64,000 bases of DNA from Onchocerca lupi (lineage: Eukaryota; Nematoda; Chromadorea; Rhabditida; Onchocercidae): the NCBI GenBank assembly GCA_028564675.1, contig JAOVVO010000113.1, positions 1 to 64,000 on the forward strand. The letters are read 5' to 3'. Under the pieces are notes generated by a model. That model saw only the letters and a program-made list of their open reading frames with translations, had not been told where the DNA came from and did not search any database. Positions 37,687 through 50,300 of this stretch are shown piece by piece; the first letter of the stretch is position 1; every line of letters starts with the position of its first letter. Position numbers and translations under genes: made by a program.

Positions 37687-40680
37687 ATGTTTTCCGATTC
37701 ACCGCCAATGATCAAAAACGATTGTCATACGGGGATCGCAATATTATGTACGATTTTCGTATGTTTGGGAGCTTCTATATTGATGTTTGCACTTCTTTAT
37801 TTAGCATATTTTAAACCTCTTGCTGATGCTCATAAATATTGCTTAAAACAGCAACAAAATGGTTAGTACAATCAATTTTCGGAATTTTATTTTTAATTTT
37901 TGCGAATTTTCTCGCATTTCCTAATCAAAAACAATTTTTTCAACTCGTTAACGTAAACGGATCAAGCTCAAATATAATCAAAGTTTATTAGAATGGATTA
38001 AGCTCAAATATGATCAGCGTCTCTCATTTTAGTAATTAAAATTAAAAATTTCTCAAAATATGATCAAAATTTTTCACTTTATTAGCTAAAATTGCGAATT
38101 TCTCATTAATATAAATGATTAAACCCTAAATTGCTCTTTCTCTTTTCATCACTTTTCATGTTTGCGAACTAATTCAAAATAATTTAATTCCGCGATATTT
38201 TCCAGTATTTCATTGTCATTTCGACTGGTAATTGAATTTTAATTGATTAAAATTTAAATAAAATAAATTAATTTTCCATTTCTAACCTACATTTTATATC
38301 AATAAAACTTCAAATTACATCAAACATTCATTGAAAAATTCCAATTATTCAACATAATTTGATGAAAATGCATTCAAATTTTTGAGCTATAATTAAATGA
38401 AAAATTGACAAATGAAAAGAAATTTGCACTTTAAATATGAAAAATTTTTTAAATTTCAGATAGGAAACAACAAATATCGGTTGAAAATATACTCGAACAA
38501 TATGATATCCAAGTAACATTTTTCTTCTTGCAGAATTTTAATTTTTTCTATTAGAATAGAAAAATGTTGAAGAATGAATCTAATGGATTCATCGTAAAAT
38601 TCTGAATTCTTCTCCAATTTATCTCGATAAAAAGTTTTAAATTGTAAGTTTCATAGTTGCACGGAATCTAATGGATTCTTTGTAACTTATTAATGAAAAT
38701 GATGGATTCATGAAAAATGCTTTCCAAAGTTGTTTTTTCTTTTCTTTTTGTCTCTACTTATTGATAATTTTTGTTTTAGTGAATTTTTTTTTTTTTGATC
38801 ATTTTTATCTTATTTTTAGTATTTTTTGGTTTTTTAAATATTCTGATATCTTTTTCTTTTTTTTTTTTTTTACTTTACAGATGTACCAATTTATTTTATC
38901 ATATTTTGGGAGATTTTGACATGAAAAATATCGTTTGCATTTTGTATTTAAAGTTATTATTAGGATTTTTTTTTTTTTGAAAATTTTTATGGAATTTCAA
39001 TTTCTTATTAAATTCTTAAAAATTCTTATAAAGTTCTAAAAAAAAAAAGAAAAATTCTTAAACTAAGAATTCTTTTATTCCTATAAAATTACTTTTTTTC
39101 CTTTTCTTTTTTTTTTTGCGTAATTTTGCTATTAAAAAAAATGGAATGATGACTTGAATATCAGAATTTATTAGGATTATTAGAATCGCATAAATTTATT
39201 AGAATAATAATTATGATAATAATAATAAATAATAATGATAAATAATAATGGTACATAACAATAATAAATAATAATTATAATAATAAATAGCAATGATAAA
39301 TAAAATAATAATAATAAATAATAATAATGAATAATAATAATAGTACTAATAATAAAAATAAAATTTAATTTAAATTTTTCGAATTTCAGAATAAATTTGC
39401 ATATCCAAAATATATTTATGATATGCAAGTATTACCTGAAGAACGCTGCAAACAAAATTATATAAAACATCGAGAATATAGAAGACGTAAGAAAAAAAAT
39501 CGGCCAAATTCACTTTCAACAATTAACGAAAATTATGCTGTCAATTCTTTTCCAAGTAACTTTCAATTTTCGTTTTCTTTTAAATAAATATTTAAAAATA
39601 TCGCGTAAGAATTTACGAAATGTTGTTTTTATTTTTGTTTATTTGTTTTTATTGTTTATTTCTTTTATTGTTTATTTTTTGCTCGTTTTTATCATTTTTT
39701 GTTGTCTTTCGTTCTTTTTTTTTTTAAAGCTAATTTATTGTTATTCAGTAATTTCTAATTGCTTTTTTTATTCAACAACAATTTGTTCCATTTTAAACAG
39801 ATATTGCTATTTCATTTTAAAATTAAATTTTGTTGAGATTTTTCTCAAATGAGAATTTACTAAAAGAGTTTTCTTGGAAATTACATTTCAAAATTGTAAT
39901 CAAATTCAATAGCTATTTAAAAAATTCTTGATAAATCATATTGCTTAAATACTTGCAAAAAGTATTTGTTGTTAGAATAATTACTGAGAAAAAAAAAAAA
40001 TGAACGAAAAATCGGCCTTCTTGAAATTAAGTATTTAAATAATTCAAATTTACGGCTTCAAATTCAAATTTGAAATTTGTGATGAATCATTCGAAATTGG
40101 CATAAATTTCAAAAAAAAAAAAAAAAAAAATAAATAACAAATGTTATAACTTCTCACTTTTTATTTCATTTCAATCTTTTTATCCTTTTTCTTCTCTTTG
40201 ATTAAAAATTATCCCATCAATTCTTTTGTTTCGAATAAACATTTTCAACAAAAAAGTTTCAAAATTCTTGCTAAACATCTAATAGACTATGAAAAATTTT
40301 AATTTGTGCAAGAAATCTGGAAATTTCTGAATTTTATCATTCAAAAAATTTTGAGAATATTTAAGATAATGCTTCATACCTAATAATAATCATTGTCCCA
40401 ATTGATTATTAGAATTGATTTTTTATTCGTTTTAAAATTTTTTGATATTAAATTATCAAAATCGAACGAAGTTTATTTCTTTGTCACTTTCAAATTTTCA
40501 GGATCCACCATAATCGATGATCGATGGACTGTACAAGATGAAATATGTCCGTATGTGAACGAATCCAGGATTAGTTGCAAATGTAGAAACTGTGTCCTTG
40601 GCCAAATCCTAAATACTACCTCAACTTTTAGGCCCTCGTTTATTTCTTGGCCTTCTAAATCTTACAGTACACCTGTATAA
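37687..40680 (+). CDS. Small type II membrane protein with an IL-17-like cysteine motif
   Basis: Four exons in phase: 37687-37861, 38460-38512, 39390-39555, 40502-40680; 573 nt, 190 aa. An in-frame TGA six bases upstream fixes the first ATG. Residues about 15-42 form one hydrophobic segment (GIAILCTIFVCLG...), with no cleavable signal, so a type II anchor is likely. A polar stem follows, with a polybasic run RRRKKK (107-112) that could be a proprotein-convertase site. The last exon has W140, C147-P, then C157-x-C159-x2-C162-V. This spacing of W, P and C-x-C-x2-C resembles the IL-17 cystine-knot core (IL-17D/E have C-x-C-x2-C). The usual C-terminal cysteine pair is missing. Alternatively the last exon stops at 40674 (CCT then gtataa) and splices to 40733-40786, giving 206 aa with one more cysteine. 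Gene structure is well supported; family assignment is tentative. Confidence 0.7.
39190..39362. repeat. AAT/ATT trinucleotide-type microsatellite
   Basis: Imperfect runs of AAT with interspersed substitutions lie in the intron immediately before the third exon of the small membrane protein gene. Confidence 0.85.
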
Positions 40681-40786
40681 TATCGAATAATTTTTGAAAA
40701 TGTTCATATTAATAGATAAATTTTTTTTTCAGATTATCGTAATTATCTGCTATATACGTATTTTAGATGCTAGAAATTACAATTAA

Positions 40787-42335
40787 TTAATTCAATTTTT
40801 TTCAAAATCTCAAATAAATTTTTAAATTTTGCTGATTTATTCAATAATTACTTTTGCTTTATGGAATAAAACGAGTTTATTACAAATATTTTAAAAAATT
40901 TTTGGTGATAAAAAATACTTCGCAATTTGAAATGTAAAATAAAAGATCCGGATTATTAAATTTCACGCCATTTTATTTTACGTCATCTTCATAGGAAGAT
41001 CAATACGTAGACCTCATCCCTATAGCGTCAGAACACGGTTATCATGAAAATTATCATAAGTGACGTGATTCACGTGAATAAATTTCGTATCTACGACATT
41101 CGCGGATTAATTGCAATATTTTTTGGCATACTGTTGTTGTTTTGGTTTTTTTTTTACCTTTCTTTTCCGTTACAATAAAAAAAAAAAAAATTATTCCAAA
41201 AAAGAAAGATAAAAGTAAATATTTTGATCTTACGGTTATTTGATCGATTATAGGAATTATAGAAGTTTATTTAATGATTCAAAACTTTTTACAAAAAAAA
41301 AAAAAAAAAAATCCCGAAATATGGTGATTTTTTTTTTTTTTTTTTGGTTTTTCAAAAAAATGAATCTTAATAGATTAATTTGCAACTTAACAATTTATAA
41401 ATCAGCCTAGCAAAAATATTTCAAATCATTTTCAAATATGTATATTGATTAATATGTTAATACAGTTTGCTGCATTTCCTTGATCAGAATATCGGAGTAA
41501 ATTTAAATGATTTCTTATCAACAATCTAATCACTGATAAAATTTTACATTTCTGATAAATTATTCCAATTGCTTTTTGAAATAGACCTTTGAGGAAACTT
41601 GTTTTATGGAAGTGTGACAGGATCAGGATCATCTAGAATTGTTTTTTGCAAATTTTACAAATTAATTGTCGCCAATTATCTCAAGATTCTTGAATATGAA
41701 ATCAGAATTCGAGAAATAGAATAATTTGCTTTCATTAAAAATTAATTTCCGTTTAAAATACATTTTTGGTGACGAAAAAAGAGAAAAAAAAGCGAATTTT
41801 ATTAGCTTTCTTGTCATGATAAGCATTTTAAAAAAAAAATGATAAATAAAATAAAATTCGAATATTAAAAAAAAAAGAAAAAGATATGATTCAACATAGC
41901 AAATAAATAAAATTTCTTTTGTCATAAGAAAAAAAATGATAAGTTTTCATCTTAAAAATGAAAATTTAGTTAAGAATTTTTACAAATATATTTATAATTT
42001 TTTGTATTAGAAATAAAATTTGTTTGCTTTATTTGTACATGCACTTTGCAAAAATATTATTCAAATAAGGCTTTCTATCAAGTTCATTTTTTCCTTTTTC
42101 TTCTTTTCAAATGATTTCCTAATTTTACAATTCAGTTCATTTCATTCATATTTGTCTAATATAAAACCTTAAAGTGTTAGTTTGTGAAGAGAATTTTTAA
42201 AAAATTAGATTTGAAAATTTTTTTTTTTACAATTTTGGATTTTAAAATTAATTGAATATATTTACATATGGTTTAATTTTGTTTCGATTTAATCATAATA
42301 AAAAAGTTTTCAAAATTTGTCTTGTTTTTTTGCAG
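40787..42335. other. AT-rich stretch, probable 5' region of the phospholipase C gene
   Basis: No exon was identified, although the missing 5' end of the phospholipase C gene could lie here or further right. A run of about 18-19 A (near 41293) and a run of 18-20 T (near 41327) flank some 16 bases and could form a pure A:T foldback. Confidence 0.4.
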
Positions 42336-42347
42336 GTAAAATCTCAG
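42336..42347 (+). CDS. Candidate 12-nt micro-exon of the phospholipase C gene
   Basis: Twelve bases, GTAAAATCTCAG, sit between an excellent acceptor (tttttttgcag) and donor (gtaaga). Inserted before the exon at 44301, they preserve phase and read (x)-K-I-S-V-K-I-D-K-I-L-E-V, a plausible PH-domain strand. The exon before it was not found, so membership is unproven. Confidence 0.3.
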
Positions 42348-42388
42348 GTAAGAATTAATACTTTGAAATCTTTCAATAAATTGATTTT

Positions 42389-42421
42389 TCCTCCTCCTCC
42401 TGTTGCTGCTGTTGCTGCTAG
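42389..42421. repeat. CCT/GCT trinucleotide microsatellite
   Basis: Four CCT repeats are followed by interrupted GTT/GCT triplets, unusually GC-rich for the intron it lies in. There is no sign of coding on either strand. Confidence 0.8.
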
Positions 42422-43512
42422 TATATTTTAAGTTATTTTAAATTAATAAGTAGTTTTTCGCATAACAAATTTAATTATTTTTATTTTTATTCGACATCTT
42501 TTTTTTTTCTTTTTGAATCGATTGATTCTATTTCTATAACTGATAATAGTAATCATTCAAAACTTGATGTAATTTAAAATGTTAATTTCCATTTCATAAA
42601 TTGATAAATTGTCGTTTTAGAATTCAAAGTAAATGTAAAGTTATTGAGTTAAAAAAGAAAAAAAATTTAGAAAAAAATTCAAATAAATCAAATAAATCTT
42701 GAAGTATTTTAAATGTACTATGCATTATGCATGAAATTTTTAATAATTTCAAAAATTTAATTAAAATTTTTACGAAATAAATGAACGTAAGCTGCAGTTA
42801 GAGATATTTTTAGAAAAAAGAAATTAATTTTTCGATTTATTATTAATTGTATTTTATTGAGTATGTAAAAATCTTTTAACAACATTAGGCATCTGAATTT
42901 ACAACTTTTCGATAATTGTTTAAAAGCTTGTTGAGTAACTAAAACAAGGAAAGAAAATGGCAGAACAAAGAATTTTGAAATTAAAAAAAAAAAGAATTTT
43001 TTTGTTTCAAATTTTTTTAAAAATTTATTATTTTATATTTACATAAATATACATTTATTTATCTATATGAATGTAATTATTATATAATTATAGTATAATT
43101 TGGCTTTCATTAGATTTCAACAAATTACGACAAATTAAGAAATGAAGATGGATAAGGCTAACATTATCAAATGGATGAAATCATTTTTATCCTAATGGCC
43201 AAGATGCGAAATAACTTTAATGGCCAAGTTTGCTAAATGATCTATTCAAAAATTTAAAGAAAAAAATTTTCAACGAAATATTTTAAGGACGTGCAAATGA
43301 ATGTTAACCATTTCGATCATAAATCAGGAAAAAATATGTCAAAGGTCAACATATTAACAATTGTTATCGATGGACAGAATTGTGATAATTTGTCAACCAA
43401 ATTGTGTGCAAAAAATGGAGCAATGATGGGACGAGTGAAACGAGGAAAAATTAGCCAAGCCAAGTTGATATTTCTTCTTAATGGGGACAAGAAACTTCAA
43501 TATTATACACCT

Positions 43513-43685
43513 GGCTATTCGAGAATAATTCCATCGAGACAGAAAACCGGTTTGTTTAAAAATTTGGCTCTCAAGAATTATTTCATCGAGACAAAGAATA
43601 GATTTGCTTGATCATGCAGGAAATAGGCCTGTTTGAACTTGGCTATTCAAGAATTACACCACCGGGACAGAAAATAGATTTGTTA
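43513..43685. repeat. Degenerate tandem repeat, three copies of about 45 bp
   Basis: Copies start at 43513, 43566 and 43641, each beginning 'ggctattcaagaatta' or similar and ending near 'gatttgtt'. An open frame of about 106 codons runs through the first two, but the periodicity argues against a real exon. Confidence 0.65.
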
Positions 43686-44300
43686 AGATATATGATAAGA
43701 GTATTATCAGAAGAATAACGAGTGAAAATTCAGCCTTACTTAAATATCATATTAAGATCACTGATAGAACTGAATGTTTATTTTAATGAAGTTGTAAACA
43801 ACGATAATTTGAAGAATTAAATTAGTACTGAAATAATGATATAATTGAAAGATATCATTGAGTAATTTCAGCAATTAACAGTAATATTTTCTAATTATAT
43901 CTGAGAATATTCTTAATTTTTTAATTAATTTTGGGAAATAATATTTTTTTAATTAATTTATTACTTTTCACTAAGTGCGCTCATATTTCAGTGCTAGAAT
44001 AATTTAATCATATTTTCAGATTTTAAAAAATATTTTCCAATTAATTTTTTAATTAGTTTTGATTAGTTTTAAAAAATAATATTTTCAATTATCTCATAAT
44101 CTTCCAGTAAACAAATTCTATTTAAATATTAAAAGTTTCAAATATATCACAAGAATACCTTTAATTTTTTAATTATTCTTAAAAAAAGAAATAATAAAAG
44201 TATTTTTAACTAAATTACTAGGATGCTTTATTTAAATACTAAAATAATCTCATTATTGATTTTAATTTTTTTTTTCTTAAAAATTTTCTTTTTTTTATAG

Positions 44301-47300
44301 TGAAAATTGATAAAATATTGGAGGTACGTACTGGTTTTGGTACCGATCGGTTGCAAAAAGCAGCAAAACGAATTTCATTTCGACGAATTGTACCGGTAAT
44401 GCTCAAATATATAGATTATCGATTCATTATTTTTTTATCAAAATATTTGCTGATAAATTGATTCAATCTGTTGGAATTTATGAATAAATTGATTGATCCA
44501 ATCTTTCAAAATTGATTAAAAAAAAAAAAAAAAGATGGTTTTGTTTTATTTATTTATTTTTTTCAATTTTTTGAAAATTTTGTAAAAATTTTGTAGATTG
44601 AACTGGTAGGAGATCTTTCAAAAAAGAAAAAAAAATGAATGAAAAATTTGTCAAATTATTTCGAAAATTAAGTAAAACATTGATTTAACTTGATTTTTTC
44701 AATAGGAAGAAAATTGCGTTTCCGTGATCGTCGGACAACGTGGAAAAAATAAACGTAAAACGATTGATTTTGTTGCGGCAAATTTGAAAGATAAAGAAAT
44801 ATTTGTACATACTTTACAAGATATTATCGATAAGAAAGATGCTAAAATGCTTAATTTCAACGAAAAACAATGGGTCATTGATAAGTTTCATGAAGCTGAT
44901 ATAAATCAAACAGGTATAATTGATTGATTACCTGTAAAAAGTTTTCTTTTCAATCTGATCAATTAAAAAGTTGAAAATTTCTTTTCATTTCCATTAATAT
45001 TAATTATCAGCAATCATCTGATTACTTTTCAATATCCTTTAATCCTAAAAAAAAAAAGTAATATAAAAAATAAGTTTAGCAAGCATTCCGCAAGGTATCA
45101 TTACGTTGTAGTAACACAAGAAGTTAGACCTAATGATAATGATATCATATCAGTGAAATCAAAAAATTAAAAAAAAAAATTTAGGTAAATTAAGTTTTGG
45201 TAAAATTTGGCGTTTATTGGACGAAATGAATTTAGATATTAACAAAAATTATGCAAAAGCTTTATTTGAGGTAAATTTTCAATTTTATCACATATTATTG
45301 ATATATTTTTCATAATTTATAATTAAAAATATGTAAATATAATTTTTTGTAAATATAATTTTTTCTTGTGTAATCGAAGAAAAAAAATTGAAATGAAAGA
45401 TTGATCAATAAAATTATTAAAATCATTAAAAAAAGAGAGAAAACCATTAAAATATAAGAAATGACAAGTAACTTTCTAAAATATTTATCCAAATGATTTA
45501 ATTAAATATTAACTTTTTTTTTAAAAAGAGAAAAAACCATTAAAATATAAGAAATGAGAAGTAATTTTTTAAAATATTTATCCAAATGATTTAATTAAAT
45601 ATTAACTTTTTTTTTAAATTCAAAAATATCTGCAAACTTAATGTTCAGAAGTATTTTTCTAGAGTGCAGGTGCTGTGAAGTATAATTCTGGTTGGAAAAA
45701 TGTCGCTTTTTTGGATCAAAAAGGATTTTTAAAATTTTTCATGCTTTTAACATTTCATTTTGAAGAAAGCAAAATTATGCGTAAATTTAGCACACAAAAT
45801 AATGCAACTTTATCAGCGAATGATTTGAAAAATTTTCTAATCTACGAGCAAGAGGTTGTAGATTTTGGTCATCAATGATCCAAACATATGTTGTTGAGTT
45901 TCGGGCCATGAACCTGTATTTCTGTATTTAAAATGATTTTGAATTATTGATTGAGATGATTTTGAAATGATTGTTGAGCTTATCATATTGTGTCAAAGTT
46001 TAAAATTGATCAAATTTTTGTTAAATTAAATTTGTTTGTTTCATTTTTAAGCTAATTTAACTTAATATTGATCAAAATTTGTAACAATTTTTCCCTCATC
46101 AATCAATTTTACAATGCATGGCATTTAATGTATGAAAAAGCAATATAGGTACTGATAAGTGATAAGAAATGATGATAAGTATTTTTTTCAAAAATAAACA
46201 TTTCAGTTTAGTGATATTGATAATAATGCTGCAGCTTCTATCATAAATGAAATTATCATTAAGCAAGGTAGTTATCGATTGGAGAAAAAAACGAATTTAT
46301 TGGGACCATTTGGTAAAAATATCAAATTTTATTTATTTTTCTGTTAAATTAGAATTTTCTAAAAATTTTTCCTAAAATTCGGAAAAATTAATTGTATAAT
46401 TAAAAGAAAAATTAGAATAGATTGAAAATTGCGATTATTTATTTCAATGCTTAAAGGAATCATAAAAAATGAATTTCTAATTAAATAATTTTTTAATTAA
46501 AATTAATTTCTAGGTTTTCGTACTTTATTACGCTCACGTTGGGGTAATATTTTACGAAGTGATCATGAAAATATCTTTCAAAATATGGATCAACCATTAT
46601 CACATTATTATATCAATTCAAGTCATAATACCTACCTAATTGGTACTCAGGTAAATGGTGATGCAACTATCGAAGGATATATTAATGCTATCAAAAAAGG
46701 AGCTCGATTAATTGAATGTAAACTTTTTTTAAATTGTTTTTTTTTTTTAAATCAATAACTTTCATATTTTATCAAAAAATATGAAAAGTTTGATAACAGA
46801 TGAATAATCATAGTATGAAAATATACTTTTGAAGCTTTCAGAAAAAAAAAAAAAAACTTGAACGAATATATTGAGATCATTTCCAATCGATTTTTAATTG
46901 TTTGATCAGCCGATGGATAAATTTTAGAGAAGATTAAAAAATATATTTTTCAATAATACTTTTGGGAAAAATTAATATCTGATAAGTTGAATAAGTCAAC
47001 CTGATGTATAAAGTTATCATGATAAGTATATTTTACTAAACGATTGAATCCTGCAATCTCGATAAATATGATATTTTACTAAAATGATCAATCAGATCCT
47101 GTAGTGACGAATAAGTTATAACAAACGACGTACGTGTAACTGGATTATTTAGTAGACGCTTTGAATGGAGCTTGAAAACAAATTATAATAAATGACGTAC
47201 GTATAACTCGTTTTTTTAATAGACGTTTAAGTTGGAGTTTAAAAGCAAATTATAACGAATGGCGTACGTGTAACTCGATTACTTAATAGACGATTTGAAT

Positions 47301-50300
47301 GGAGTTTAAAAACAAATTTCAACCAATGCTGTACGTGTAATTCGATCTTTCAGTAGACGTTTTAGACGGAGCTTAAAAGCATATTATAACAAATGACGTA
47401 AGTGAGCAAATTATAATAAATGACGTACGTGTAAATTCAATTATTTAGTAGATGTTTTGGATGGAACTTACGGTGAACCGTATATTGGACATCGCGGTAC
47501 ATTGGTAACACCGATACGATTAAAGGATGCTCTTTTAGCAATCAAAAATTACGCTTTTAAATATACGCCATATCCGCTTATCTTAACAATCGAAAATCGT
47601 TGTAGTTTGGAGCAACAACAAGTAATGGCAAGAAATTTTGTTGAGGTTTATTTTTAATTTTTTAACAGATAAATCGTAATTTTTTGAAATTATTCAAATA
47701 ATTTTAGATCAATTTTTATCTGCTAAAATTTTAATTAAATTTAAATTTTAAATAATTTTTTTTTTTTTTTTTAAGATTCTTGGTGATAATATTTATTTGA
47801 TATCAAGAAATGAATCAATGATACAATTACCATCACCTAATCAACTCAAATACAAATATCTTTTACGTGGTAAAGCAAAATCGATTACAACAAATAAACA
47901 ATGTTTAAATGATTTTGATGAAAGTGCAAATTCAATATCATTTATCGATTCTGAATTATCAAAATTACTATCATTACTTCAAGCTAAATTATCGAATAAT
48001 TTGTATGATGATATTGAAAAACGTATGTTTTTTGAACTAATTTTTAAAATTTCATTCATTAACATACTAATTTAATTATTTTTTTTTTCTTTTTTTTACA
48101 GTTGAAATATGAAAACTTCTTGTTAGCAGAGATAGTCGTTAAGTTTGTTTTCTTTGACATCAATTGTTAATGTCAATTTGACGAAATGACTTTTGATCTT
48201 AAATTTAAAGAAATGACTTTTTATTTTTAATTTGAAGAAACGATGCCGATTTTCAGTTTGAAGAAATAACTTTTGATCTGAAATATGAAGTGATGCTGAT
48301 CTTGATTTTAAAGAAGTTGACTTTTGATCTTTTAAAGAAGTGACTGTTGATCTTCAATTTGAAGAAATAACTGCCAATCTAAAATTTGAAAAAATGATTT
48401 CTAATCTAGAAGACTTATTTTTTTTTTACAGATTAGAAAGTTTGTTTTCGTTTTTTACAAAGAAGCCTGACATCAAATTTTGAATTTAATTGAAGAAATG
48501 ACTTTTGATCTAGCACAATCTAGAAAACTTTTGCGGACTAGAAAAATGTTTTGTTCGAGTAAAACTGCAAAAATTTAACGAAATTTTGAGAAGAAAAATT
48601 TCATATTTATAAAATTTTTACTTTTCCGCATTTTAAACCAAAATAACTTATCCACTTAATTACACACAATTAAAATAGTATTTTAACAAATAAAATTTGC
48701 AAAGACTGCTTTTAAAATTAAATACTCAAATTCCGATACGGCGATCAACTTATTAAATGTACATGTAATAAAGATTATCAAAAAAAAAAAAAAAAAAAAA
48801 AGATAAATTATCATATTTAATTTACAATTAATCATTGAATTATTATATTCAAATTATTTATAATCACTTCGAGTAACCTTTTTATTGTTCTATTTTTTTA
48901 TGGTACCAGCAATAGTATCCTGGATGATAAAAGGCTAATTTCATTATTCATTTTAGATTATTTCAAAAACTTTTTTTTCCGGAAATAAAAAGATATGAAA
49001 AAAATAAACATTATCATTTAGCCAATTGATTATCAATCATCCGATCTGCAGATCCGGTAAATTCTTCGGTATCAATTTCGGAAACAGAAATCCGGAAATT
49101 AATGGAAATTAGTGAACCATTTACAACATACACTTCAACACATCTTGTCAAATCATATCCAAAAGGTTTACGACAAGATTCCAGTAATTTTTGTCCCATT
49201 CAATCATGGATTTTTGGAATCCAATCGGTTGCTCTAAATATGCAAACAACCGGTAAAGATCTGGATCTGAATTCCGGATTATTTCGAATAAACGGAAATT
49301 GTGGTTATGTCCTGAAACCGGCTATTTTAATTCGTGGTTTAAGTAAATTTTTGCTTATTTTAACTCAAATTATCCAAATAAATTCAACAATTTTCCAAAA
49401 ATTAAGAAAAGTTATTTTATTTTTTATGAGAAATTTGAAGGAAAAAAAAAAACCGCAAATATTGATAATTTTTAATTTAATCAATTAAATCAAAATATTC
49501 TCATAAATTTCTCGAAAAGTTGATGCTAAATTACCAAGTTTTTATAAATCATCAGTAATCTAATCAGTAAAATCAATGAAATATCGCAATTACTTATTGA
49601 CAATATGATAATTTTCTTCCACATGTTCATCGCAGAAAAAAAATTGTTAATTAGATTTAAAAATTAATTAAATAAATGAAAATTTCCGTGATTTACTTAT
49701 TGATGCAATTGTTTTGTGTTATTCTGCAGAAGAATGCTATAATTTATATTCTTGAATTACATTTATCATTTATCAAAAAAAAAAAAAAAAAAGAAATCAT
49801 TTCTTGCAATTTATGTATTTTAAACTTTTTAATTTGCAATAACAAATAATTTGCATAATTGTTTTTTCAGATCTTCCGAAAATAGCCGAAAAAATACGGA
49901 TGAAAATGAATATTTTGGTAAGTTCTTTAATTAATTTGTACTTTCTAATTAAATAGAACAAATTATCGTTGATTATGCAAATTTTATAAAATATCGATAT
50001 TTTGAACTTTCTCTAGGAATATATTCAATTATTTGCAACTTAACTAAAATTATTAGCCTTAAGCACATTTAAATCACTTTAAATTAATTAAAGGAGTATT
50101 TAGAAAAAATTAAATTGTAATTTTTTGAAAAGTTAAAAAAGAATTCAATGATAATTTTAAGGTGATAAGAGGCGAATATTTGCCAAAGCCATTTTCAAAA
50201 GATGGTGAAATTATTGATCCTTATGTTGTCGTTGAAATTCTTGGCATACCAGCTGATTGTAATAAATTTCAAACAAAAATTATCGATAATAATGGGTAAA

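Noticed and set aside
43291..43611. Plus-strand open frame of 106 codons that could pass for a PH-domain exon upstream of phospholipase C (FLLNGDKKLQYYT).
   Set aside because: The sequence overlaps a degenerate tandem repeat, lacks a suitable donor in the phase needed by the exon at 44301, and the similarity is short.
40502..44301. The small membrane protein and phospholipase C being one gene.
   Set aside because: The last exon of the first ends in a stop in phase. No donor in it gives sensible protein when joined to the micro-exon or to 44301.
48110..48165. Possible exon after the acceptor 'tttttttacag' in the phospholipase C X-Y linker (LKYENFLLAEI).
   Set aside because: Entered in the phase left by the exon ending at 48022 it reaches a stop within four codons. 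Direct splicing of 48022 to 49052 restores the expected domain order in phase.
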